Positions 45,146-55,432 of a stretch of 64,000 nt of DNA are shown here, one piece after another (position 1 is the first letter of the stretch; every line of letters begins with the position of its first letter). The translations under genes were made by a program, and so were the position numbers. The stretch spans positions 2,170,001-2,234,000 of the forward strand of contig NZ_CP087184.1 in assembly GCF_024749045.1 (NCBI RefSeq). The letters are read 5' to 3'. Origin of the DNA: Pseudomonas sp. B21-028 (GTDB lineage Bacteria; Pseudomonadota; Gammaproteobacteria; Pseudomonadales; Pseudomonadaceae). The notes under the pieces were generated by a model. The model saw nothing but the letters and a program-made list of their open reading frames with translations, had not been told where the DNA came from and did no database searches.

Positions 45146-45862
45146 ATGTTCAAAGTGTTCGCCCTGTTCCTGTTGCTGGTCTCGTCCGGGTTGCAAGCCC
45201 AGCCCTCGTTGCATACGGACTTGCCACTCAGTTATCTGGCCCAGGTCGACGAGCAGGCCAGGGACCGGCCGCTGGTGATATTCCTGCATGGTTCCGGCAG
45301 CAACGAACAGGATCTGTTCGAACTCAAGGACGAGTTGCCCAAGCACTACAACTACCTCTCGGTGCGGGCGCCGAAAAGCATGGAACCGGGCCATTACCAG
45401 TGGTTTGCGAAGAAGGGCGAGGGCGCTTATGACGGCGACACCTCGGACCTGAAGGCCAGCGGCCAGATGCTGCTGGATTTCATCGAAAAGGCCCGGGCCA
45501 AGTACCCGACGGACGCCAGCCAGGTCTATCTGGTGGGCTTCAGCCAGGGCGCGATGATGAGTTATGAAGTCGCCCTGCGACACCCCGACGCGGTCGGTGG
45601 AATCGCCGCGATGGGCGGGCGGGTCCTGTCCGTGCTCCAAGCCGAACTGACTCCCGATGAATCGCGGCGGTCGCTGGCGGTGTTCATCGGTCACGGCACG
45701 GCCGACCCGATCATTCCCTACCACGACGGCACCGAGGCCGACACGCTCCTGAAGACCCTGGCCCTGGAGCCGGAATTCCATGCCTACCCGGGCGTTGGGC
45801 ATACCATCAGCGCCTTGGAAGTGCAGGACCTGCGGGCCTGGCTGGAGCGGCTCAATCCCTAG
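45146..45862 (+). CDS. Exported alpha/beta-hydrolase (phospholipase/carboxylesterase family)
   Basis: A 238-residue protein with a signal peptide (1-18) and the serine hydrolase fold: oxyanion region VIFLHGSGSNEQDL, nucleophile elbow VYLVGFSQGAMMSYE, aspartate in GHGTADPIIPYH and histidine in YPGVGHTIS. It resembles YpfH/EstB-type carboxylesterases acting on short acyl esters in the periplasm. Monocistronic; substrate unknown. Confidence 0.87.
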   Translation: MFKVFALFLLLVSSGLQAQPSLHTDLPLSYLAQVDEQARDRPLVIFLHGSGSNEQDLFELKDELPKHYNYLSVRAPKSMEPGHYQWFAKKGEGAYDGDTSDLKASGQMLLDFIEKARAKYPTDASQVYLVGFSQGAMMSYEVALRHPDAVGGIAAMGGRVLSVLQAELTPDESRRSLAVFIGHGTADPIIPYHDGTEADTLLKTLALEPEFHAYPGVGHTISALEVQDLRAWLERLNP

Positions 45863-45892
45863 CGGCTGCAAGTTGGAACATTGTTGCCTAGG

Positions 45893-46135
45893 CTGACGCT
45901 ATCGCGAGCAGGCTCGCTCCCACAGGGGCTGCGGTGGGTTGGAGTCGCGTGAACACCCGGCACCCACTGTGGGAGCGAGCCTGCTCGCGATGGCGTCGGC
46001 ACATCCAACATCGATGCAGGCAGACCCACCGCCTTCGCGAGCAAGCCCGCTCCCACATCTTGGTTCCAGGATTCATGCCGCACCGAAGCCCTCTGTGGGA
46101 GCGAGCCTGCTCGCGAATGATCCAACGCGGTCCCT
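45893..46135. repeat. REP cluster (four palindromes)
   Basis: Four REP copies alternate in orientation (near 45900, 45968, 46035 and 46095), two doublets that fill the 295 bases between the esterase gene and the convergent exported protein. No gene is apparent here. Confidence 0.9.
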
Positions 46136-46157
46136 CAGGCACCCCGCGCCGACGTCA

Positions 46158-46745
46158 TCACTTGCCGCTGGCGATCTGTTTCACCAGCGCTTCATGTCCG
46201 TTCTTGTCACTGGCCCGGGAGATGATCTGCACCACGGCCACGCGTGTGCCGGAGGCTCCCAGCAACGTGGTGTCGAGGGTCGGCCCGCCGCCCTGGGTGG
46301 CGCTGGTGTCGAGTTGACGCAGGCCCAGGCCAGTGCCTTTCTGGGTCAGGCTTTTTTCGCTGAGGATCCTGGCGTCCGGCAGGGCTTTGCTTCGCTGGGC
46401 GGCGAAGCCGGCCATGGTGGTGTCGAGAAACGCAGCATCGTCATCCTTGACCTTCGCACCGTTGACGATGATGTTTTCAGCCGTGATTACCACGGTTCTG
46501 CTGGTGGCATTGCTGTACATGGTCCCCGTCGTCCCCGCCGTGCCTTGGGCGGCATCGCCGGCAGGCAGTGCCGTTGCGGTGAAACCCTTGGGCAAGGTAA
46601 AGACAAATTTGCCGCCCAGCATCGATACTTTCTGGGCCGGCAAATCGCCGGTGGTTTTGGTCGGGGCCGAATGGGCAGGCACGACAACCAGACTGGCAAC
46701 GACTGTCAGCAACAGTGCAGCAGTATGTTTAATCAGCAATGACAT
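46158..46745 (-). CDS. Exported protein of unknown function
   Basis: A 195-residue protein with a signal peptide (1-26, cut after AHS) and a mature alpha/beta-looking domain: GGKFVFTLPKGFTATALPAG, MYSNATSRTVVITAENI, then helices AFLDTTMAGFAAQRSKALPDARIL. The layout resembles DcrB/PsbP-like small periplasmic folds, but this is a guess. Monocistronic. Confidence 0.75.
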   Translation of the reverse strand: MSLLIKHTAALLLTVVASLVVVPAHSAPTKTTGDLPAQKVSMLGGKFVFTLPKGFTATALPAGDAAQGTAGTTGTMYSNATSRTVVITAENIIVNGAKVKDDDAAFLDTTMAGFAAQRSKALPDARILSEKSLTQKGTGLGLRQLDTSATQGGGPTLDTTLLGASGTRVAVVQIISRASDKNGHEALVKQIASGK

Positions 46746-46835
46746 TGAAATTCTCGGCGTGGAGGGCGTGTTCGGGGGCCGATCATCCCACGGGGATCCC
46801 GCCGGACTCCAGTGCTGCGCAGCCCTCCGAACGTG

Positions 46836-47120
46836 TCAGTCAGGCTCGACATCCAGTTGCAGGCTGTCGTCGGCCAGGCGCTCGGTGCGCCGGACAATCC
46901 CGCTGATCCGCCGCCCCTCGGCAGTGAATACCACGATCTGGGCCTTTTCCAGGTCATCCGGCAGTGGGGGGCGGATGTGCAGCGCAAACCACGGTGGCTC
47001 CCCGTCATCGAGGCGTTTGACATCGAACTGGCAGTCGATACTTTTGGTTTCCCGGCCGAACAGCGTGTCGAGGCCGTAATCCAGGTGGGTGCTGTCGGCA
47101 GCGGCGGGGGAAAGGGACAT
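46836..47120 (-). CDS. Small conserved protein of unknown function
   Basis: A 94-residue acidic soluble protein (LDYGLDTLFGRETKSIDCQFDVKRLDDGEPPWFALHIRPPLPDDLEKAQIVVFTAEGRRISGIVRRTERLADDSLQLDVEPD) shown here only by its features: beta-rich, no signal peptide. AGGAG eight bases before the ATG at 47120 supports a real gene. Confidence 0.65.
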   Translation of the reverse strand: MSLSPAAADSTHLDYGLDTLFGRETKSIDCQFDVKRLDDGEPPWFALHIRPPLPDDLEKAQIVVFTAEGRRISGIVRRTERLADDSLQLDVEPD

Positions 47121-47354
47121 CGGCAGTCTCCTGTTGAACACTGGGTTGATGTTCAAGTGATTCTCGCGATGAACGAAAATTCCATCGCCAGAGCCCCCGG
47201 CCAGAATGGATAACCTACCCCGGCATAGTACCGCCACATACCCTTTGCTATCGATGATCTTCAGGTTCTGGTTGCCCCGGCCATTGCGGCATGGGCACTG
47301 AAGCGTCGACGTTGCTGCTAGAATCGCTCACCTTGACTGATGAGAGGTATGCCC

Positions 47355-48389
47355 ATGAGCGAGCCCATTCGCCTGACCCAGTACAGCCACGGCGCCGGTT
47401 GCGGCTGCAAGATTTCGCCGCAGGTGCTGGAAGTGATCCTGGCCGGCAGCGGTGCGCAGAACCTTGATCCCAAATTGTGGGTCGGCAACGCCTCCCGGGA
47501 TGACGCCGCGGTGTATGCCATCGACGAGGAGCGCGGGGTGGTGTCGACCACGGACTTCTTCATGCCGATTGTCGATGATCCCTTCGATTTCGGCCGCATC
47601 GCCGCCACCAATGCCATCAGTGACATCTATGCCATGGGCGGTGATCCGCTGATGGCCATTGCGATTCTCGGTTGGCCAGTCAATGTGCTGGCCCCGGAAA
47701 TCGCACGGGAAGTGATTCGCGGCGGTCGTTCGGTGTGCGACGAGGCGGGTATCCCCTTGGCGGGCGGGCATTCGATCGATGCGCCCGAGCCGATTTTCGG
47801 CCTGGCCGTCACCGGCCTGGTGCAGAAGCGCCACATGAAGCGCAATGACACCGCCACTGCCGGTTGCCGCCTGTACCTGACCAAGCCGCTGGGCATTGGC
47901 ATCCTCACCACGGCGGAGAAGAAGGGCAAATTGCGCGCCGCCGACGTTGGCCTGGCCCGCGACTGGATGTGCACCCTCAACAAGCCCGGCAGCCGCTTCG
48001 GCAAGCTCGATGGCGTGACCGCCATGACCGATGTCACCGGTTTCGGTTTGCTTGGGCATCTGGTGGAAATGGCCGACGGCAGTCAGTTGACCGCACGCAT
48101 CCGCTACGACGCGGTGCCGCGCCTGCCGGGCGTCGAGTACTACCTCGACCTGGGCTGCGTGCCGGGCGGAACGCTGCGCAACTACGACAGCTACGCCAGC
48201 AAAGTCGGTCGGGTTCAGGAACTGCACAAGCGCGTGCTGTGCGACCCGCAGACCAGCGGCGGCCTGTTGATCGCCGTGACGGCGCAGGGCGAAGGCGAGT
48301 TTCTTGAGGTGGCTGCTGAATTGGGCCTCGCGCTGGAGCCGATCGGTGAGTTGGTCGAGCGACAGACCAGCGCGGTCGAGGTGTCTTGA
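47355..48389 (+). CDS. selD: Selenide, water dikinase
   Basis: A 344-residue selenophosphate synthetase: the glycine-rich N-terminal loop with the active cysteine and lysine ([13 protein letters not shown]), then [39 protein letters not shown]. It makes selenophosphate from selenide and ATP. The active position is cysteine, so no selenocysteine insertion is needed. ATG at 47355 (GAGAGG upstream) was preferred over two earlier in-frame ATGs. selU follows with a TGATG overlap. Confidence 0.95.
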   Translation: MSEPIRLTQYSHGAGCGCKISPQVLEVILAGSGAQNLDPKLWVGNASRDDAAVYAIDEERGVVSTTDFFMPIVDDPFDFGRIAATNAISDIYAMGGDPLMAIAILGWPVNVLAPEIAREVIRGGRSVCDEAGIPLAGGHSIDAPEPIFGLAVTGLVQKRHMKRNDTATAGCRLYLTKPLGIGILTTAEKKGKLRAADVGLARDWMCTLNKPGSRFGKLDGVTAMTDVTGFGLLGHLVEMADGSQLTARIRYDAVPRLPGVEYYLDLGCVPGGTLRNYDSYASKVGRVQELHKRVLCDPQTSGGLLIAVTAQGEGEFLEVAAELGLALEPIGELVERQTSAVEVS

Positions 48390-49492
48390 TGAGCAATGAC
48401 ATTACCGATTACCGCGACATTTTCCTCAACGATCGGCCGATGATGGACACCCGCGCGCCCGTCGAATTTCTCAAGGGTGCGTTTCCCGGCGTGGTCAATC
48501 TGCCGCTGATGACCGACATCGAGCGGCAGCGGGTCGGTACTTGCTACAAGCAGCAGGGCCAGCAAGCGGCCATCGTCCTGGGGCATCAGCTGGTGTCCGG
48601 CGAAACCAAGGCGCAACGCATCCAGGCCTGGGCCGACTTCGCCCGGGCCCATCCTGACGGTGTTCTGTACTGCTTTCGCGGCGGCCTGCGCTCGCAGATC
48701 GTCCAACAATGGCTCAAGGACGAAGCCGGCATCGAATACCCCAGGGTCGGCGGTGGCTACAAGGCGATGCGCACGTTCCTGCTGGACACTGTTGAACAGG
48801 CGGTCGCCCAGTGCGATTTCGTCTTGCTGGGCGGCATGACCGGCACCGGCAAGACCGAGGTCTTGAACCAATTGGGCAACGGGCTGGACCTGGAAGGTTA
48901 CGCCAATCATCGGGGCTCCAGCTTCGGCAAGCGTGCCACGGGGCAGCCTTCCAACATCGATTTCGAGAACCGCCTGGCCGTGGATGTGCTGAAAAAGCGC
49001 GCCGCCGGTATCGGGCAATTCGTGGTGGAAGATGAAAGCCGCATGGTCGGCAGCTGTGCCTTGCCGTTGCCGCTGTACCAGCGCATGCAGCAGGTTCCGA
49101 TGGTCTGGCTGGAAGACAGTGTGGAACGGCGGGTCGAGCGGATTCTGCGGGATTACGTCATCAACCTGAGCGCCGAGTTTATCGCCGTACACGGCGAGGA
49201 AGGGTTCTCGCTGTTCTCCGAGCGATTGTTGGCGAGTCTGGACAATATCCACAAGCGCCTGGGGGGCGACCGCCATCGGCGCCTGTTGGCAATCATGGAA
49301 GCTGCCCTGGCCGAGCAGGCCGATAGCGGTGCCGTCGATTTGCATCGTGGCTGGATCGAAGGGTTGCTGCGCGAGTATTACGACCCGATGTACGTGTTCC
49401 AGCGGGAAAAGAAGGGCGGTCGGATCGAGTTTGCGGGAGAGCAGGCGGCTGTGCTCGAGTATCTGCGTGAGCGAGTGGCTCGAACGGCCTGA
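48389..49492 (+). CDS. selU: tRNA 2-selenouridine synthase (MnmH)
   Basis: A 367-residue two-domain enzyme: N-terminal rhodanese ([29 protein letters not shown]; active cysteine in [13 protein letters not shown]) and C-terminal P-loop domain ([17 protein letters not shown]). It replaces sulfur by selenium at U34 of certain tRNAs via a geranylated intermediate, using SelD's selenophosphate. The start codon overlaps the selD stop by one base. Confidence 0.94.
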   Translation: MSNDITDYRDIFLNDRPMMDTRAPVEFLKGAFPGVVNLPLMTDIERQRVGTCYKQQGQQAAIVLGHQLVSGETKAQRIQAWADFARAHPDGVLYCFRGGLRSQIVQQWLKDEAGIEYPRVGGGYKAMRTFLLDTVEQAVAQCDFVLLGGMTGTGKTEVLNQLGNGLDLEGYANHRGSSFGKRATGQPSNIDFENRLAVDVLKKRAAGIGQFVVEDESRMVGSCALPLPLYQRMQQVPMVWLEDSVERRVERILRDYVINLSAEFIAVHGEEGFSLFSERLLASLDNIHKRLGGDRHRRLLAIMEAALAEQADSGAVDLHRGWIEGLLREYYDPMYVFQREKKGGRIEFAGEQAAVLEYLRERVARTA

Positions 49493-49514
49493 TCTCAGGA
49501 CAGTATGGGAACGG

Positions 49515-49628
49515 GCCGGCGCTATCGCGAGCAGGCTCGCTCCCACAGCAGATTTGCAGTAGCCCGCACATCTGCGATCACCCCAGGCCCCTGTGGGAGC
49601 GAGCCTGCTCGCGATAGCGGTGTATCAG
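49515..49628. repeat. REPIN-like doublet
   Basis: Inverted REP pair between convergent selU and permease genes; the left copy reads GCGAGCAGGCTCGCTCCCACAG, the right copy CTGTGGGAGCGAGCCTGCTC. Confidence 0.88.
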
Positions 49629-49654
49629 TCGGCAACGATGCAAGTCATGAAGCC

Positions 49655-50707
49655 TTAAAGCAACACCGCCCCGATCAACCCGCAGACGATGCCGACCAAC
49701 ATGGTCAGCAGCGCCACGGTCACCAGCACCCGGGCATCGAAATCCTTGCGCAGCATCAGCAGCGACGGCAGGCTGATGCTCGGCAGCGTCATCAGCAACG
49801 CCACGGCCGGGCCAGTGCCCATACCCAGGGTCATCATCGTCTGGACGATAGGGATTTCCGCAGCGGTAGGAATCACGAACAGCGTGCCGACAATGGCCAG
49901 CGGTATCAGCCATGCCAGGCTGTTGGCCATGGCGCCATCAACATGGGGAAACAGCCAGACCCGTGCCGCGCCCAGGACCAGCACAGCCAGTACGTAGACG
50001 GGAATGGTGCTCCAGAACAACTGCCACAAGGTCCGTCCCCAACGGGCCAGGAACGGCTGCGTATCGACCTCGCTGGCCTCGGTCACGGCTTCTACGGCTG
50101 CCTCGGGTAACACTTCGGGCCGGGCGATGCGCTGGGCCACCATCGACACGCCAAACACCAGCACGATGCCCGCTACCAGCCGCAGGGCGGTGAAGCCCCA
50201 GCCCAGCACGAAGCCCATGAAGACCAGGGTCGCGGGGTTGAGTACCGGGTTGCCGATCCAGAAGGCCAGCGCCGCGCCCACCGAGACATTCTGCCGACGC
50301 ATGCCGGCCGCCACCGGCGCCGCGCAGCACGAGCACATCATGCCGGGCAGGGCGAACAGCCCGCCGCGCAGGGTCGAGGCAAAACCGGCCTGGCCGAACA
50401 GGCGCAACAACCAGTCACGGGGAATCAGTACCTGCAACAGGGAGCCCAGGATCACCGCCAGCACCGCCGCTTTCCAGATCGCCAGGAAATACACCTTGGC
50501 GTAGGTCAGCGCGGCCATCAGCGGCGCGGTTTGTGCGTCGTTGAGGATCGAACCGCCGATGCTGTGGTTATCGGCGGCGACGAACGCCTTGAGGTAGTAG
50601 GGCGACCATTTGACGTAGTAGAGACCGACGCAGGCCACCAGCAGGAACAGGGCGGGTTTCCACCAGAACGACCAGCCCCGAACGGGAGCGGCAGAAGATA
50701 AAGACAT
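49655..50707 (-). CDS. Eight-helix permease (DUF318/ArsP-like)
   Basis: A 350-residue inner-membrane protein with two repeats of four helices and a soluble loop (about 195-225). ALPGMMCSCCAAPVAAGMRRQNVSVGAALAFWIGNPVLNPATLVFMG is the cysteine-bearing signature of the permease family that includes ArsP, which exports trivalent organoarsenicals. No ars genes are near, so substrate is uncertain. Monocistronic. Confidence 0.85.
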   Translation of the reverse strand: MSLSSAAPVRGWSFWWKPALFLLVACVGLYYVKWSPYYLKAFVAADNHSIGGSILNDAQTAPLMAALTYAKVYFLAIWKAAVLAVILGSLLQVLIPRDWLLRLFGQAGFASTLRGGLFALPGMMCSCCAAPVAAGMRRQNVSVGAALAFWIGNPVLNPATLVFMGFVLGWGFTALRLVAGIVLVFGVSMVAQRIARPEVLPEAAVEAVTEASEVDTQPFLARWGRTLWQLFWSTIPVYVLAVLVLGAARVWLFPHVDGAMANSLAWLIPLAIVGTLFVIPTAAEIPIVQTMMTLGMGTGPAVALLMTLPSISLPSLLMLRKDFDARVLVTVALLTMLVGIVCGLIGAVLL

Positions 50708-50799
50708 GGAGAAGGTCCGGGCAACAGGGATGTGGGCGCATCATACCCTGTGGCGAGGAAGCTTGCTGTGACGACGGGGATTTCGCCGGGCTCCGCCCT

Positions 50800-50925
50800 G
50801 TAGGAGCTGCCGAGTGCAACGAGGTTGCGATCTTTCCACTGACAATCAAGTCTCAAGCGAAAGATCAGAATCCTGAGATCGCAAGCTTCGCCAGCTCCTG
50901 CGAAGCCCGGCGGGAGCAAGCGCCC
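50800..50925. repeat. Third-family inverted repeat (TGTAGGAGCTGCCGAG...GCGATCTTTC)
   Basis: CTGTAGGAGCTGCCGAGTGC and GAGGTTGCGATCTTTCC on the left are mirrored by GAAAGATC, GAGATCGCAAGCTTCG and CCAGCTCCTGCGAAGCCCGG on the right. This is a separate pseudomonad repeat family from the TGTGGGAGCGAGC type, here once, between the permease promoter region and a phosphatase gene. Confidence 0.8.
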
Positions 50926-50932
50926 GTGCAGC

Positions 50933-51607
50933 TTACGTCGGACAGGTTTCCTGCCCGTTATCCAGGCCCTGCTTGTAGCTCTGGCTGGAAAGGCTGGCCT
51001 TGCCGTTGTGCCAGGTCAGGGTCAGCACATACAGCGAATCGAAATCCCCCGACTCCCAGTCTTCGGTAATACTCTGCTCCTCGCCCACGGCCTCGCCGGC
51101 CACCTTGTTGATCAGTTCTGGCAGGTAGCCGTGGGACCATGCCGTGTAGATAGTGGCGTTGTGGTACTTGTCGTGCAGCAACTCGTCGGCCAACGCGCTG
51201 GTATCGTTGGCCGAATATTCGATATTGACCGGCAACCCGAGTTTGATCGCGCTGGGGCTGATGGTCATCAACGGACGAATATAGCTATAGGAATTGTCCC
51301 GCTCACCCTCTTCAACGTTGCGGGTCGGGTTGGCCGCGAATACGTAGTCGGCCTTGCCGAACTTTTGCGGCAGCAGGGTGGCCAGGTCGATGGCGCGATT
51401 GAGGCCCTGGCAATTGAGTTGCCCGAGGCCGCCGGCAGGCTTTTCGGCGTGGCGCAGGAACACCAGGGTCTGGATGCCATCGACCGGCTGGGCGCGACTG
51501 ACGCTGGATTCCAGTGATAGCACCAGGCCGCAGACCACGAGCGATGTCGGCAATACCAGCCATGAACGGCGTTTGAGGTGTCTGGTGAACTTCAGGGGAT
51601 TGATCAT
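50933..51607 (-). CDS. Exported histidine phosphatase family protein
   Basis: A 224-residue protein with an N-terminal signal or anchor helix (14-33) and the phosphoglycerate-mutase-like core: TLVFLRHAEKPAGGLGQLNCQGLNRA with the active histidine and IYTAWSHGYLPELI with the second histidine. The RHAEKP variant is typical of a periplasmic subgroup of unknown substrate. Monocistronic. Confidence 0.85.
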   Translation of the reverse strand: MINPLKFTRHLKRRSWLVLPTSLVVCGLVLSLESSVSRAQPVDGIQTLVFLRHAEKPAGGLGQLNCQGLNRAIDLATLLPQKFGKADYVFAANPTRNVEEGERDNSYSYIRPLMTISPSAIKLGLPVNIEYSANDTSALADELLHDKYHNATIYTAWSHGYLPELINKVAGEAVGEEQSITEDWESGDFDSLYVLTLTWHNGKASLSSQSYKQGLDNGQETCPT

Positions 51608-52001
51608 CGGAATATATTCTTCGGCTGTCTCAAGTCAGGCATTGAGTCAGGCTGACAAACCCTGGCACCACGAAGTCCTGGCTTCGGATGTTTTCCTTGT
51701 CATTACGCCGCTTCGATTCCTTGGGGCATTGCTCTGAGTCTCCTGAAGCCCTTTGGTTCGATCCTGCCACGGCTCTCTTCCGTGAGATGGGGTAAACATT
51801 AGCGACAGGATGTTGCGAAATTAATAACGGCCGGAGTGATTCGCGTGACGTGTTGAGTTTAGCGAATGGCCTTATTTCCACCCCTGGCGTGTTTCTTCAG
51901 CCCGTCCGGCAAACGTGAGCGTCAGCAGGGGGCATTTCCTGATGCCATCCATCCAGTCCTGAATTATGCTCCAGCATTTCCCTCTTGCCATGGAGCTCCC
52001 C
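51608..52001. other. Intergenic region without recognisable feature
   Basis: 394 bases between divergent phosphatase and GST genes. It is somewhat AT-richer than the genes, holds no REP, no convincing hairpin and no conserved small gene that I can support; it must contain the two promoters. Confidence 0.5.
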
Positions 52002-52699
52002 ATGCCCAACCTGACCCCATTCCCCATCACCCAGAAATGGCCCGCCCAATACCCCGAGTGGCTCCAGCTCTACTCTCTGCCAACCCCAACGGCGTGAAGG
52101 TCTCGATCATGCTGGAGGAAATCGGCCTGCCCTACGAGCCCCACAAGGTGGATTTCGCTAGCAACGATCAGCTTTCCCCTGAATTCCTCTCCCTCAACCC
52201 GAACAACAAGATCCCGGCGATTCTCGATCCCCATGGGCCGGGGGACCAGCCGTTGGCGTTGTTCGAGTCCGGGGCGATTCTGATCTACCTGGCGGACAAG
52301 AGTGGCCAGTTGCTGGCCCAGGAATCGGCGGCGCGCTACGAGACGATTCAGTGGCTGATGTTCCAGATGGGCGGTATCGGGCCGATGTTCGGGCAGTTGG
52401 GTTTCTTCAATAAGTTCGCCGGCAAGGACTATGAGGACAAGCGACCTCGTGACCGTTATGTCGAGGAGAGCAAGCGTTTGCTCAAGGTACTCGATGGTCG
52501 CCTGGAAGGACGCGACTGGATCATGGGCGAGCGCTACACCATTGCCGACATCGCCACGTTCCCCTGGGTGCGCAACTTGATCGGGTTCTATGAAGCCGGC
52601 GATCTGGTGGGAATCCAGAACTTCCCCAACGTCACGCGGGTGCTGGAACGCTTTCTGGCGCGGCCGGCAGTGGTTCGCGGCTTGAAGATTCCGGAATGA
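52002..52699 (+). pseudogene. Glutathione S-transferase gene with a frameshift near its start
   Basis: From the ATG at 52002 (GGAG six bases upstream) the frame reads MPNLTPFPITQKWPAQYPEW, then LQLYSLPTPTA and stops. Adding one C in the C run at 52084-52087 would give the family sequence LYSLPTPNGVKVSIMLEEIGLPYEPHKVDF and join the long open frame that ends at 52699. The rest is an intact YfcG/Ure2-like GST (ALFESGAILIYLADKSGQLL; GRDWIMGERYTIADIATFPWV), about 232 residues if restored. So either a recent inactivating deletion or a sequencing error in a homopolymer. The stop overlaps the phzF-like start (ATGA). Confidence 0.82.
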
Positions 52700-53553
52700 G
52701 CACAGCGACGACACGCCGATTCGATTTCAAGCAACTGGACGTGTTCAGCGATGTGCCGCTCAAGGGCAATCCGCTGGCGGTGGTGCTGGGGGCCGATGGG
52801 CTCAGCGATGAGCAGATGATCGCTTTTGCCAACTGGACCAACCTCAGCGAAACCACTTTCCTGTTGGCGCCGCAACATCCGGAGGCGGATTACCGGGTTC
52901 GTATTTTCAGCACCTCGACCGAATTGCCGTTTGCCGGGCATCCGACCCTGGGCAGCTGTCATGCCTGGTTGGAGGCCGGTGGCATGCCCAAAGGTCGGGA
53001 GATCGTGCAGGAATGCGGCGTCGGCCTGGTCAGGATTCGTCGCAATGAACACGGGTTGGCGTTCCTGGCTCCGCCGTTGCTCAAGTCCGGTCCGCTGGAC
53101 GTTGATCTGTTGGAGCGGGTACGCAGTGGACTGAGGCTGCCCGCCGAGGCGATTGTCGACGCGCAATGGGTTGATAACGGCGCCGGTTGGCTGGCGTTGA
53201 TGCTCAAGGATCGTCAGCAAGTGCTGGCGCTCAAGCCTGACTATCACCAGCTTCTGGATCTGGCGGTGGGGGTCATTGCACCTTGGAATCCGGACGTGGA
53301 CGGTGATGAGGCGCAATTTGAAGTGCGGGGCTTCATCGCTGGTGATGGCATGCCCGAGGATCCGGCCACCGGCAGCCTGAATGCCGGGCTTGCCCAGTGG
53401 ATGCTGGGCAAGGGGCTGGCGCCGTCGTCTTATGTGGTCAGTCAGGGCTTGACCATGGGACGTGCCGGACGGATTCATGTCGAGCGGATCGCGGAAGATG
53501 TCTGGATCGGTGGTGCGGTGGTGACCTGCATCAATGGTTCGTTGAGCTTGTGA
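52696..53553 (+). CDS. PhzF-family isomerase/epimerase
   Basis: A 285-residue protein with the two-fold PhzF/diaminopimelate-epimerase-like fold: [22 protein letters not shown], the catalytic glutamate in [25 protein letters not shown] and [21 protein letters not shown]. PhzF itself acts in phenazine synthesis, but isolated members are of unknown role; no phz genes are here. Coupled to the preceding GST gene by a four-base overlap. Confidence 0.88.
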   Translation: MSTATTRRFDFKQLDVFSDVPLKGNPLAVVLGADGLSDEQMIAFANWTNLSETTFLLAPQHPEADYRVRIFSTSTELPFAGHPTLGSCHAWLEAGGMPKGREIVQECGVGLVRIRRNEHGLAFLAPPLLKSGPLDVDLLERVRSGLRLPAEAIVDAQWVDNGAGWLALMLKDRQQVLALKPDYHQLLDLAVGVIAPWNPDVDGDEAQFEVRGFIAGDGMPEDPATGSLNAGLAQWMLGKGLAPSSYVVSQGLTMGRAGRIHVERIAEDVWIGGAVVTCINGSLSL

Positions 53554-53668
53554 GCGGATTATTGCCCTGCCGGTAACACTCTGTTTTCCAGGTGGCGTTT
53601 GTGCCCTGTCCAACCAGGGCATAAGCTTTGTCCCCCCTGTGATTGACCCCCATTTGCCCAGGAGTCCC

Positions 53669-54643
53669 ATGTCCAGCCAGTTCCCCGAAGCACGTCCGCG
53701 CCGCCTGCGTCGCAATGCCAGTTTGCGCGGTCTTTTCCAGGAAACCGAGTTCACCTTGAACGACCTGGTCCTGCCGATTTTCGTCGAAGAAGAAATCGAT
53801 GACTTCGTGCCGATCAAGAGCATGCCGGGCGTGGTGCGCATTCCTGAGTCGAAACTGGCCGGCGAGATCGAGCGATATGCCCGTGCGGGTATCAAGGCAG
53901 TGATGACCTTTGGTGTGTCCCATCATCTGGACAGCGACGGCAGCGACACCTGGAACGAGCGTGGCCTGGTGTCGCGCATGGCCGCGATCTGCAAGGACGC
54001 GGTACCGGAAATGATCGTGATGTCCGATACGTGTTTCTGTGAATACACCGATCACGGTCATTGCGGCGTGCTTCATGGGCATGAAGTGGACAACGACCGG
54101 ACTTTGTTCAACCTGGGTCGACAAGCCGTGGCCGCGGCCCGCGCCGGTGCCGATGTCATCGCTCCGTCCGCGGCGATGGATGGACAAGTCCAGGCGATTC
54201 GCAAGGCCCTGGATGGAGCCGGTTTCAGCCAGACGGCAATCATGGCCTACTCCACCAAATTCGCCTCGGCGCTCTATGGGCCGTTCCGTGAGGCTGGTGG
54301 CAGTGCTTTGAAGGGTGACCGCAAGAGCTACCAGATGAACCCGATGAACCGTCGCGAAGCGTTGCGCGAATCCCTGCTCGATGAACAGGAAGGCGCCGAT
54401 GCGCTGATGGTCAAGCCGGCCGGGGCCTACCTCGATATCATCCGTGATATCCGCCAGGCGTCGAACCTGCCGTTGTCGGCGTATCAGGTCAGTGGCGAAT
54501 ACGCGATGATCAAGTTCGCCGCCCAGGCCGGCGCCATCGACGAAGCCCGAGTGGTGCGTGAAAGCCTTGGCGCGATCAAGCGGGCGGGGGCGGATCTGAT
54601 CTTCACCTACTTTGCGATGGACCTGGCATCGAGCGGCATCTGA
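53669..54643 (+). CDS. hemB: Delta-aminolevulinate dehydratase, zinc-type (HemB)
   Basis: A 324-residue porphobilinogen synthase. Schiff-base lysines are K197 ([16 protein letters not shown]) and K249 ([14 protein letters not shown]). The metal loop reads [15 protein letters not shown], with C122, C124 and C132, the three-cysteine catalytic zinc site of E. coli-type enzymes. The well-known P. aeruginosa HemB lacks these cysteines and uses magnesium, so this may be a second, zinc-dependent HemB. AGGAG precedes the ATG. It is followed by a large REP array that probably ends the message. Confidence 0.93.
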   Translation: MSSQFPEARPRRLRRNASLRGLFQETEFTLNDLVLPIFVEEEIDDFVPIKSMPGVVRIPESKLAGEIERYARAGIKAVMTFGVSHHLDSDGSDTWNERGLVSRMAAICKDAVPEMIVMSDTCFCEYTDHGHCGVLHGHEVDNDRTLFNLGRQAVAAARAGADVIAPSAAMDGQVQAIRKALDGAGFSQTAIMAYSTKFASALYGPFREAGGSALKGDRKSYQMNPMNRREALRESLLDEQEGADALMVKPAGAYLDIIRDIRQASNLPLSAYQVSGEYAMIKFAAQAGAIDEARVVRESLGAIKRAGADLIFTYFAMDLASSGI

Positions 54644-54654
54644 GCTGCATTAAC

Positions 54655-55432
54655 CTTTTGTGGGAGCGAGCTTGCTCGCGATAGCGGTGGGCCAGCTTGC
54701 ATCGAGGGCGTCTGTGCAGCCGTCATCGCGGGCAAGCCTGGCTCCCACAGAGATTTCGGTTGTTCGCAAGATTTGTGTTCGCCATCAATACCCTTGTGGG
54801 AGCGAGCCTGCTCGCGATAGCGATGGGTCAGCTTGCATCGAGGGTGTCTGTGCCGCCGTCATCGCGGGCAAGCCTGGCTCCCACAGAGATTCCGGCTGTT
54901 CGCAAGATTTGTGTTCGCCATCAATCCCCTTGTGGGAGCGAGCCTGCTCGCGATAGCGATGGGCCAGCTTGCATCGAGGGCGTCTGTGCAGCCGTCATCG
55001 CGGGCAAGCCTGGCTCCCACAGAGATTCCGGTTGTTCGCAAGATTTGTGTTCGCCATCAATCCCCTTGTGGGAGCGAGCCTGCTCGCGATAGCGGTGGGC
55101 CAGCTTGCATCGAGGGTGTCTGTGCCGCCGTCATCGCGAGCAGGCTCACTCCCACAGAGATTTTGGCTGTTCGCAAGATTTGTGTTCGCCATCAATCCCC
55201 TTGTGGGAGCGAGCCTGCTCGCGATAGCGGTGGGTCAGCTTGCATCGAGGGTGTCTGTGCCGCCGTCATCGCGAGCGGGCTCGCTCCCACAGAGATTCCG
55301 GTTGTTCGCAAGATTTGTGTTCGCCATCAATCCCCTTGTGGGAGCGAGCCTGCTCGCGATAGCGGTGGGCCAGCTTGCATCAATGGTGTTTGTGCCGCCG
55401 TCTTCGCGAGCAGGCTCGCTCCCACATGGGTT
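54655..55432. repeat. Tandem REPIN array, six units of about 136 bases
   Basis: Units start at about 54659, 54795, 54931, 55067, 55203 and 55339, each made of TGTGGGAGCGAGCCTGCTCG, a spacer with CAGCTTGCATCGAGGGTGTCTGTGC-type sequence, the inverted REP (GCGGGCAAGCCTGGCTCCCACAG or GCGAGCAGGCTCGCTCCCACAG), and a second spacer TTCGCAAGATTTGTGTTCGC. Identity between units is very high. No gene lies here: long open frames through the array are a by-product of the 136-base period being read in changing frames. Confidence 0.93.

Noticed and set aside
52696..53553. Phenazine biosynthesis
   Set aside because: A lone PhzF-family gene without any other phz gene is common and does not indicate phenazines.
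54655..55432. CRISPR array
   Set aside because: The repeated unit is about 136 bases including the spacers, the spacers are themselves identical, and the palindromes are REP sequences; no cas genes.
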